A DNA stretch of 13,637 bases from Pavlovales sp. CCMP2436 (taxonomy: Eukaryota > Haptophyta > Pavlovophyceae > Pavlovales), in NCBI GenBank assembly GCA_026770615.1, contig MU631430.1, positions 171,748 through 185,384 on the forward strand. Reading direction: 5' to 3'. The notes beneath the pieces were generated by a model. That model saw only the letters and a list, made by a program, of their open reading frames with translations, had not been told where the DNA came from and made no database searches. Shown here in pieces: positions 8,037-13,637 of this stretch (the first letter of the stretch is position 1; every line of letters starts with the position of its first letter). Position numbers and translations under genes: made by a program.

Positions 8037-8162
8037 CCACGGACACCCGTGCTCGTGCGCGTAGCGCAGCACGTCGAGGTGCCCGCCCCGCGTATCCGAA
8101 CTCCATGCGCAGCCGCGATCGCGCAACCAGATCAGAGTGCTCGACTGCCCGGCGCGGGCCGC
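8037..8162 (-). pseudogene. Ankyrin-repeat relic
   Basis: The minus strand encodes about 42 residues of two degraded ankyrin repeats: a DAARAGQ...WLRDRGCAW unit, then GGHLDVLRYAHEHGCPW. The GHLDVLR and HGCPW signatures belong to the ankyrin family abundant in algae and giant viruses. Between the units the expected inter-repeat helix is shortened, and after HGCPW the frame loses the pattern, so only a fragment survives. Ankyrin repeats mediate protein-protein contacts; no function can be assigned here. It sits inside the 4.55-kb element, opposite in strand to the helicase, and may be cargo or a separate insertion. Confidence 0.7.
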
Positions 8163-8712
8163 ATCCGTGGTTGCATCCGCGCGCAGCACAGGGCAGCTCG
8201 TCTACGTCCATGTCAAACCAGAAACCAGTATTTCAAACGTCAGTCATTCGGTGTCCGCTGTCCACGTTAGTTGGATACGGAAATGGTTACACCCGTACGG
8301 TCTGGTTGCTTACCTTTATTAATAAGACAGGAAACGTATGACGTTGTATTGATTATAAGCAATCGATTATTTAATTACACACCATTGATCGAATTGTTTA
8401 TAAGTAAGCGATTTAGTTCTAATAAGCATTGGTTTCAGTTCGCGATTTCGCTTTTTCGAGTCGTTTCTCAGGATAAATCTCAGAATAAACACAGAAAGCG
8501 TCTAGGTGATCTCTGGCCGTTTCAATTTTTAGTTTTCAGCAACAAACAGGCCGGTCTACGACTATCTGGATTGTTGGTAAACCCCTTTTAAAATTCAACC
8601 GCATGTCCATTGTCCATGTCCGTCCAGAATTTTTCCAGCTGGGGCTTTTCAAACCGGCTCGTCTAATTAATCAACACGATTACATACGGACGAGAAGGTG
8701 TGACGCCCAACT
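8163..8712. other. AT-rich region without a supported gene
   Basis: A 106-codon plus-strand frame at 8271-8591 has no recognisable feature and looks like chance in AT-rich DNA. Isolated iteron-like strings occur at about 8351-8366 (GATTATAAGCAATCGATT) and 8395-8413 (GTTTATAAGTAAGCGATTT). TCCATTGTCCATGTC occurs at 8607-8621 and again at 8897-8911. Confidence 0.5.
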
Positions 8713-8804
8713 GTTATAAGTAATTAATCGATTTGTTTATAAGTAATAAATCGAATTGTTTATAAGTAACTAATCGAATTGTTTGTAAGTAATCAATCAG
8801 ATTT
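8713..8804 (+). repeat. Four 23-bp iterons
   Basis: Four head-to-tail units of about 23 bp begin at 8713, 8735, 8758 and 8781, each of the form GTTTATAAGTAA followed by an AATCGAATT-like half. Two looser copies lie upstream near 8351 and 8395. Direct repeats of this size in AT-rich DNA are typical of replication-initiator binding sites; near a helicase gene that is an attractive but unproven reading. Confidence 0.85.
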
Positions 8805-8850
8805 AGTTATTAATAGACTGTCATTTTCAAAAGAGAAGTCGTGACGCTGC

Positions 8851-8889
8851 ATTGTTTGTATGCAACTTTAAGCATTGTTTGTATGTAAT
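8851..8889 (+). promoter_or_regulatory. ATTGTTTGTATG repeated motif
   Basis: ATTGTTTGTATG occurs at 8851-8862 and 8874-8885, and also at 6582-6593, some 70 bp before the recognisable helicase sequence; two of the three copies continue TAAT. It could be a promoter element of the mobile element or a variant iteron. Confidence 0.4.
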
Positions 8890-8989
8890 CGGCCGCGTCC
8901 ATTGTCCATGTCTGGCGAGAAAGTACTCAGCCTATGGAGTTTCATATCAAGATATGGGGCAGCGATAGATCGGGGGGGGACTATAAGTA

Positions 8990-9263
8990 ACAGTAACTAA
9001 GGGCTATATCAATATAGGGGGAATATATATATATATATATATATATTTACGCTGGAGGTAATTTTCGTGTAGCGGGCTTGGAGGGGGGTCCCAACCTCCG
9101 TGCGGCGGCCAACGTTCAATGAAGCGGTAGGGGGGTCACCCAACCTAAGATTCCTTCCGATCGGTCGGCTAGGGGGGTGACCCGACCTAAAAAATAAAAT
9201 TCCAGAATTGCCCTACAAACGAACTAGGGGAGGGCCTTTCAGAATGACGCGCGTATTACTTCT
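8990..9263. other. Microsatellite and three short G-rich repeats
   Basis: An (AT)n tract lies at about 9023-9046. Three 20-bp repeats of the form AGGGGGGTCACCCAACCTAA lie at 9080-9099, 9129-9148 and 9171-9190. Each contains a small GGT/ACC dyad (for example GGTCACC, GGTGACC). No gene. Confidence 0.7.
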
Positions 9264-9349
9264 CAGGAGGGGCTGCGAGGGGCTGCGATCCCGAGGCGGG
9301 TCGCTCATCTCATAGAGCCGAGATTTCAGTTGTTCGGCAATGACAGAGG
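9264..9349 (-). repeat. Repeat R1, copy B (inverted)
   Basis: Reverse complement of 1401-1485, including the GAGATGAGCGACCCGCC string found at the start of the JMJD4-like coding region. In its GATCCCGAGG part it agrees with the coding copy (1729-1755) rather than with copy A, which carries an extra C there. It lies inside the 4.55-kb element. Confidence 0.8.
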
Positions 9350-9672
9350 CATTTCATATATGAATATTAAATAAAAGAAAAAAATTGCATGATTTATTCC
9401 GCTTGAGTCCTCTCATCGTCGTCGATTCATAACGACGTCACTTTTGTTTAACGGTAGAACACGCACGCCCGCGCAGCGCACGACCGCGTCGAAGGCGTGG
9501 CGACTGCATCGCCGTCGTGTCTCACCCACCTAATAATAATAATTGGTTCAGCAGTGTGCGGCAGGAGACTCGCGTTCACTCAGACGAGATCGTGCAGACA
9601 TGACAGAGAGAGAGAGAGGCGGCGAGGCGGATGGAGTCGTATCTCACCAACCTAATACCTTTATTTTGTTTC
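9350..9672. other. No gene seen
   Basis: Mixed-composition DNA with an A-rich stretch at 9366-9387, a TAATAATAATAAT string at about 9531-9543 and a GAGAGAGAGAGAG tract near 9605. No supported coding frame. Confidence 0.5.
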
Positions 9673-9872
9673 TACATGGACGTGAGCGTCGTGAAGGGAG
9701 GGGGGAGAGGGGAGGGGGAAGAGGAGGGGGAGGGGGGGGGGGGGGGAGGCTGTGGCATCTATTACGACTTCGTTACCAACTTCACCTCTACCACCCCTGC
9801 TGCTACGACTGATGTCTGACGTCGACATAGTCTGTGAATGAACACCACCTGTTGAACCATGCTGAGCCGCTA
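9673..9872 (-). repeat. Right terminal inverted repeat
   Basis: Partner of 5322-5498, read on the minus strand. It contains an expanded G-rich tract (about 9698-9748, including a run of more than 12 G) opposite the C-run of the left copy. The outer end is GAACCATGCTGAGCCGCTA. Confidence 0.82.
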
Positions 9873-10049
9873 ATAGCTGAATCCCTATCAGATATATATA
9901 TATGGATTCAAGCTGGCGTCTGACAGTCCTGGTCTAAGCGCTGCGTCGCCCGTATATATCTTAATAAAGGGGGGTTCTGGCAAGCGGTGTGACAGATCAT
10001 TAAGCTGAACTTAGCGCTCCGATGCAGGCATTGTTGGAATCGACAATCT

Positions 10050-10292
10050 CCGTATTTAAAACTGTAATTGGTTAAAAAACATATGTGTTGGAATCGACAA
10101 TCGGGCCTTTATCTTTCCGACTCGGATAGAAAAGGACGGTCAGCGCTTTCCAATCGGGCCTTTATCTTTCCGACTCGGATAGAAAAGGACGTTTAGCGCT
10201 GACCTTTCTTTTCTATCCGAGTCGGAAATATAAAGGCCCGATTGTCGATTCCAACACATATGTTCTTTAACCAATTACAGTTTTAAATACGG
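10050..10292. mobile_element. Small foldback (MITE-like) element
   Basis: Arms 10050-10147 and 10195-10292 are about 98 bp each and nearly identical as reverse complements (CCGTATTTAAAACTGTAATT at the outside, AGCGCT at the inside). The 47-bp centre is a partial tandem copy of the left arm: 10098-10138 and 10151-10191 are a 41-bp direct repeat. A further copy of GTTGGAATCGACAATC lies just outside at 10033-10048. High arm identity suggests a recent origin. No coding capacity. Confidence 0.85.
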
Positions 10293-10344
10293 TAGCAACT
10301 GAGACCTGGCTCCAGCAGCTAGCGGCCATAATGAGTATTAGTTA

Positions 10345-10386
10345 TTACCTCTCGACACTGCACCACCCCAGATTCGTCTCCGTTGC
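10345..10386. repeat. CTCTCGACACTG repeat family, copy 1
   Basis: This starts TTACCTCTCGACACTG and then follows copies 3 and 4 loosely (CCAGATTCGTCTCCGTTGC against CCGGATTCCTCCCCGGTGC). Read on the minus strand, the block ends in a string resembling a Pol III box A, so a SINE fragment is conceivable. Confidence 0.55.
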
Positions 10387-10396
10387 TTACTAATTC

Positions 10397-10587
10397 AGTG
10401 TCCGATTATATTGAGATCCAGATTCCCTTAAAGGGACACTATGAAGCGATAGCATTGCCGTTGGCTTCGGCATTCGCGCGGCTTTGGCCGCTGAGTCCGG
10501 ATCAGTGAATCCGGACAGGAATTAGCAGTAGTCGACAATTCTGACTTAATTGTCTACAAAGTAGTCTTCAAAATTGAAGGAGGACTA
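10397..10587. ncRNA. Cluster of hairpins, possible structured RNA or cruciform site
   Basis: Consecutive dyads lie in about 190 bp: AGTGTCC/GGACACT (10397-10439) enclosing TCCCTTAAAGGGA, TGCCG/CGGCA (10456-10472), GCGGC/GCCGC (10478-10491), GTCCGGAT/ATCCGGAC (10495-10516), GACAATT/AATTGTC (10534-10554) and CTTCAA/TTGAAG within an outer TAGT/ACTA pair (10562-10587). This density is unusual for the neighbourhood. The CTGA-GTCCGGAT...ATCCGGAC-AGGAA part vaguely recalls a hammerhead core but lacks the conserved bases. No known RNA family was recognised. Confidence 0.35.
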
Positions 10588-10923
10588 TCCGCGGGTGTTA
10601 AAAGAACTATTATCGAATAAAAGTTTGGGGCTGGACATTCTAAGATGACGACGAGGAGATGATGACGCTACCCGTATGTTCGGAAATGGTCCTAGGCTAA
10701 CAGTGTGGTGTTGCTGCACCACTGAGAGTCCGGGAAACTGTTTCCAGGGCCGGACATTTTTATAGATATTTACAAGTATGTGTGCGTTATATGTGTGATG
10801 TGGGTTGTGTGTTAGGAGGGGGGTAAGAGGAGAAAAATGATGATTACTCATTATTATACATATTATGCGTGACTCAGCGGGGCAGACATGCAATTATTGT
10901 AGGTGCGCCCGTTAGACAAAACC
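10588..10923. other. No gene seen
   Basis: A 102-codon minus-strand frame (10893-10585) has no recognisable motif and overlaps the last hairpin. I treat the stretch as non-coding. Confidence 0.5.
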
Positions 10924-11075
10924 CGTCGTCGATCGTCGTGTGTCTGAACTGATCAGCGGTGGGGACGGTATCCGTGTGCTCGGGGTGGATCCCTGGATCT
11001 GAGTGTTTTTTTCAGCGCTCATTTCCAGTGCGATCCTCCCGTGGACGGACGTTTAACTAGAAACTTACACACACT
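10924..11075 (-). repeat. Repeat R2, copy B (inverted)
   Basis: Reverse complement of 1511-1657 with scattered mismatches and small indels. Relative to R1, its order is not that of a simple inversion: R1 copy B lies to the left of R2 copy B, whereas an inverted block would place it to the right. Confidence 0.85.
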
Positions 11076-11135
11076 GATCGTGCATAATTGTGTCTTTTCT
11101 ACACAGTGAGAGGGTGAGGTGAGCTCATTTTCGAA

Positions 11136-11152
11136 TTACCTCTCGACACTGC
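11136..11152. repeat. CTCTCGACACTG repeat family, copy 2 (short)
   Basis: ATTACCTCTCGACACTG is shared with the other copies; similarity stops after CACTG. Confidence 0.6.
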
Positions 11153-11163
11153 GAAAGCGCCGA

Positions 11164-11203
11164 TTGCTGCACAAGGGGCTGAGTTGCTGCACAAGGGGCT
11201 GAG
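11164..11203 (+). repeat. Exact 20-bp tandem duplication
   Basis: TTGCTGCACAAGGGGCTGAG occurs twice in direct succession (11164-11183 and 11184-11203). Confidence 0.9.
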
Positions 11204-11301
11204 CGCCTCCTCCCACTTGAGCGGATACCATCATGAGGCCATCACCCCACACGCCTATGGCGCTGGAGTGTATGAGAGGACATCAAAAATAACAATAAAA
11301 T

Positions 11302-11350
11302 ATCGACACTGTGCCAGCCCGGATTCCTCCCCGGTGAAGATTGAACCAGC
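11302..11350. repeat. CTCTCGACACTG repeat family, copy 3
   Basis: It starts ATCGACACTG and shares about 45 bp with copy 4 (11581-11632), including CAGCCCGGATTCCTCCCCGG and AGATTGAACC with one or two differences. Confidence 0.75.
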
Positions 11351-11401
11351 ACAGGGGTGTAAGGGCTGGTAACTCAGCCTTCCTCACTATCTCTCGTCAC
11401 T

Positions 11402-11464
11402 TCATATATAATATACATACATATATACATAATATATGTATATATATATAAGGCTAGTTAGCAT

Positions 11465-11519
<55 letters not shown>

Positions 11520-11573
11520 TAGATATAAGTAGATGGCCTATATACATACATACACACACACACACACACAAGG
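11402..11573. repeat. Compound microsatellite (AT, AC, ATAC)
   Basis: Blocks of AT/ATAC, then (AC)n at about 11464-11489, (AT)n at 11490-11517, and (AC)n again at about 11551-11570. The short frames read through it are artefacts. Confidence 0.9.
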
Positions 11574-11579
11574 AGCTTG

Positions 11580-11632
11580 TTACCTCTCGACACTGTGCCA
11601 GCCCGGATTCCTCCCCGGTGCAGATTGAACCC
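11580..11632. repeat. CTCTCGACACTG repeat family, copy 4
   Basis: The fullest copy, TTACCTCTCGACACTGTGCC through AGATTGAACCC. On the minus strand it begins GGGTTCAATC, near a Pol III box B, and ends TGGCACAGTG, near box A. Box B comes first, the wrong order for a tRNA gene, so a SINE origin is only a suggestion. Confidence 0.75.
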
Positions 11633-12000
11633 GCAAATGCCAAGGGCATTCTGCGAAATTGCGTATTTCGGCTCTCATCTTGTAAACGCACGCTTTCAGC
11701 GCCTGGGAGGGGTTAGGGGGGAGTGGTAGGGGTAGGAGTAGGGAGGGGGGGATGCCTCAACCTATGAGAGCAATGATAAATATTGCCAGACAGTCAGACA
11801 GTCTGACAGAGTCCCCCTGCATTAATATATTGAACGTCTGTGGGGGAAAGGGGAGTATTTTTTTGGGGGGATGGGGGGGTGGGGGGGGCAAAATCGAGGG
11901 CGAGGCTCAGCTTTTTGGCAAAAACACCCATGCGATGATTAAAATGTGCTTAAAAATCGCTTAAAAGTAGGAGCACCTGTAGGGTAGCCGATATTTTGAT
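11633..12000. other. No gene seen, G-rich runs
   Basis: G-rich tracts lie at about 11705-11750 and 11843-11890. ACCTGTAGGGTAGCC at 11975-11989 is the first of three related strings. No supported coding frame. Confidence 0.5.
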
Positions 12001-12476
12001 TTTTGAAGTTCGATTGAAGTCCTTTTTACAGATATTTCTTTTAATATATAACTCATAATTACATGACTCTTGATAACTCAATTATAATATTAGAATGACG
12101 TGTCCTATGACAGCTCGCCTAGAGACAACGATCTTTCCAGTCCGACGTCTCAATCGCCTCCCCGGCGCTCAACCAAACGCCGGGTAGGGAGGTGCGAGGC
12201 CGAACCGACTTAACCAAAGGGTGCCCATCTTAAGGGGCCAAAGGCGTAGTGGGCGAGGTCTTTTTTGAAGTTCTCTTTAAGTTCTTTTCACAGATATTTC
12301 CTTTAATGTATAATGTATAACTCATAATTCATACATAATACGTAACAACTGATAAATCATCAATAATAACAGGGGTACCTGCAGGGTAGCCACTGTAATA
12401 ACAACAACAACAACACCACCAATAATGTAACAACAACAACAACAACAATGATAATTGGGATACCTGCAGGGTAGCC
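12001..12476 (+). repeat. Direct repeats and (AAC)n tracts
   Basis: 12001-12061 and 12262-12330 are direct copies of about 65 bp sharing TTTTGAAGTT, ACAGATATTTC, TTTAAT and ATAACTCATAATT. ACCTGCAGGGTAGCC occurs exactly at 12377-12391 and 12462-12476 and with one change at 11975-11989. (AAC)n tracts lie at about 12397-12415 and 12429-12447. This looks like a decayed tandem array with a period near 270 bp. Confidence 0.75.
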
Positions 12477-12836
12477 GAGGGCGCGGCAGGCGAGGTCTGC
12501 TCCTTTGTTAGAATTCCGAAAATAGAGCTGCGGGGGGTGGGGGGGGAGTCAGCATGAAGTGAGGGGAGGGGATATACATACACATATACATATACATCTC
12601 TCTCTATATATGTATTTCGGATAGAGATATATATTGGACCTGTACGCCCAAGGGCTACAAGACGGATATCATAAAAAAAAAAAAAAACCGCGCACACACT
12701 CCCCCACTTTCCATCGCGCCTCAGCTGCAAGTTCCCCTCCGGATAAGTTGTCAGTCTGACAGCCCCATCACAATTCAGATCGTTGGGAGCCGTTTGGTCC
12801 TGTGACAATAGCGGGGGGGGGGTTAGTTTGCATTAA
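12477..12836. other. No gene seen
   Basis: Contains a short G-run (about 12531-12547), an AT/AC-rich microsatellite area (12570-12635) and an A15 run (about 12672-12687). The 159-codon minus-strand frame crossing this area runs through the (AAC)n repeats and has no recognisable domain. Confidence 0.5.
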
Positions 12837-12873
12837 ATGCGACGAATAGTGTGTCTGTGTGTCTGACTGTCGG

Positions 12874-12980
12874 AGTGGGGTGGGGTGGGTGTGGGTGTGG
12901 ATGGGGTGTGGGTAGGGTGCGGGTGGGGGTGGGGTTGGGGCTGGGTGGGGGTGGGTTGGGGGGGTGGGTGGGGGGGGGGT
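12874..12980 (+). repeat. G-rich tract, possible G-quadruplex
   Basis: About 105 bp of GGGTGGG/GGGTGTGG-type sequence with many runs of three or more G. On the minus strand it is C-rich and lies just downstream of the exon ending near 13037, where it could belong to an intron. It is not a regular telomere repeat. Confidence 0.8.
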
Positions 12981-13027
12981 AATAGACGGATGATCCAATT
13001 TCCCTCCTCATTTGGTATGTTAAAATG

Positions 13028-13637
13028 TTAAAATACCTCCTGTGCAGGCGTATCCGCCACCCGAGTGGTAGCCATGATTCCAAGTGGTGTTGGCGAATGA
13101 TCTGCCCCTGAATCTGGTGGCATTGGAGCGGAGGGCGGCAATGGCGGCTCGGAGGGCGGCGGACTGCGCGGCGATGGCGGCGAGGGCTTTCGCTCGTCCA
13201 TTCGGAAAGTGCACGTGAACGCGTGGCTGCGGTAACCTCCAATCAACGCAGAGCCTTGGTACCTGATGCAGTCCAGCTCAGTGCACCTGCAGCCCAACCT
13301 GACATTCAGCCTGACTGCGGCGATGCGCTGCATCGTGCTCGGCCAGCAGAGCTGCACACACGTCCAGCCGCCGTCCCTGGCCACGCAGGCGTCGTCCAGC
13401 TCGCCCTGCTCGGTGTGGCAGCTCGTGTCGACCGCGTTGAAGGAGGCACCCTGCCGGACCAGCTCGCGCGTCGGTCGGTTTGCACTGGCGGCGAGGGCGG
13501 CAGCGAGCGATGTGCGAGACGCAGCCGCTCTTCTCTCGCCGTCTCGGTAGACGATAGCGCGCTCCTCGGCGGTGCGGAGGCGGGTTGACCTTGGCGGCGC
13601 GTGGTGAAGCAGGGTGACGATTGTAACGAACGCGCCC
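13028..13637 (-). CDS. Partial hypothetical protein with Cys-containing region and Pro-rich linker
   Basis: On the minus strand one frame is open from the right window edge to a TAA at 13028-13030, about 200 codons, and the gene continues past the edge. It reads as a charged segment (TAEERAIVYRDGER), a region with Cys spaced as SCHTE, DDACVARDGGWTCVQLCW, LGCRCTELDC and FTCTF, then a PPSP/SPPP linker and a short tail. Proline linkers of this kind are frequent in algal extracellular and membrane proteins; the Cys suggest disulphides, so a secreted or surface protein is plausible but not shown. A donor-like GAG|GTATTT at about 13037/13036 would end the exon just before the stop, so the product may continue elsewhere. 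The opposite strand is also open, which lowers confidence. Confidence 0.4.
   Translation of the reverse strand, partial: GAFVTIVTLLHHAPPRSTRLRTAEERAIVYRDGERRAAASRTSLAAALAASANRPTRELVRQGASFNAVDTSCHTEQGELDDACVARDGGWTCVQLCWPSTMQRIAAVRLNVRLGCRCTELDCIRYQGSALIGGYRSHAFTCTFRMDERKPSPPSPRSPPPSEPPLPPSAPMPPDSGADHSPTPLGIMATTRVADTPAQEVF

Larger units (their letters stand above)
5322..9872. mobile_element. 4.55-kb inverted-repeat-bounded element carrying a D5-like SF3 helicase
   Basis: The ends are long imperfect inverted repeats (5322-5498 and 9673-9872) starting TAGCGGCTCAGCATGG. If the first T belongs to the flank, the element starts with AG, as Polinton/Maverick termini do. Contents from left to right are a minus-strand zinc-finger exon, an unidentified plus-strand frame, a broken SF3 helicase, a minus-strand ankyrin relic and an AT-rich tract with iteron-like repeats. 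SF3 helicases of this type are replication genes of large DNA viruses, virophages and Polinton-like viruses. No capsid, packaging ATPase, protease, integrase or polymerase was found, and no target-site duplication is obvious. I infer a decayed or miniature endogenous viral element; independent insertions between two copies of a repeat remain possible. Confidence 0.6.

Noticed and set aside
8271..8591. 106-codon plus-strand frame
   Set aside because: AT-rich, no motif, overlaps iteron-like strings; expected by chance.
8713..8804. CRISPR-like array
   Set aside because: The units are contiguous 23-bp tandem repeats with no unique spacers, and the genome is eukaryotic.
9543..9819. Gly/Arg-rich and Gly/Glu-rich frames across the right inverted repeat
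   Set aside because: They are translations of the G-run and GA microsatellite in the repeat.
10494..10520. Hammerhead ribozyme core
   Set aside because: A CTGA followed by a GTCCGGAT stem is present, but the conserved bases after CTGA and the GAAA box are missing.
11580..11640. Possible tRNA gene (box A- and box B-like strings on the minus strand)
   Set aside because: The boxes are in the wrong order, and no acceptor stem, anticodon arm or paired T-arm can be formed.
12874..12980. Internal telomere repeat
   Set aside because: The G-rich units are irregular (GGGTGGG, GGGTGTGG, GGGTAGGG) with no constant 6-7 bp period.

Overview
The window reads as nuclear DNA of a unicellular eukaryote, most likely an alga (a haptophyte-like one is my best guess, low confidence). 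The grounds are a conserved eukaryotic gene split by four short GT-AG introns, very GC-rich exons beside AT-rich intergenic DNA, many dinucleotide microsatellites and long C or G runs, foldback elements, and an ankyrin relic of the EHGCPW type common in algal and giant-virus genomes. No bacterial operon layout, rRNA, tRNA or CRISPR array was seen.

Layout. 1-1400: mostly intergenic, with one Lys/Ala-rich open frame (343-936). 1401-1660: two repeats whose inverted copies lie 8-9 kb to the right. 1698-4014: a complete five-exon gene for a JMJD4-type JmjC oxygenase, the best supported gene here. 4122-4738: a foldback element with arms of about 250-280 bp and a (CAT)6 plus poly(A) tail. 4788-5039: a small uncertain open frame, then A/C-rich DNA. 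5322-9872: a 4.55-kb segment bounded by inverted repeats of about 180-200 bp. Inside it are a minus-strand zinc-finger exon, an unidentified plus-strand frame, a superfamily 3 (D5-like) helicase broken by a frameshift and an in-frame TGA, a minus-strand ankyrin relic and an AT-rich tract with 23-bp iterons. 9873-13000: gene-poor, repeat-rich DNA with a second foldback element, a cluster of hairpins, dispersed short repeats, microsatellites and a G-rich tract. 13028-13637: a probable minus-strand exon with a Cys-containing region and a Pro-rich linker, running off the right edge.

Interpretation. A host gene (JMJD4-like) sits beside a decayed mobile or endogenous viral element. The helicase type, the long terminal inverted repeats starting with AG, the iteron-like repeats and the cargo-like zinc-finger and ankyrin pieces suggest a remnant of a Polinton-like-virus or virophage-type element of an alga. 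No capsid, ATPase, protease, integrase or DNA polymerase was found, so it is either a heavily deleted relic or a small non-autonomous element. The scrambled inverted copies of the JMJD4 upstream region beyond the element suggest further rearrangement around the insertion.
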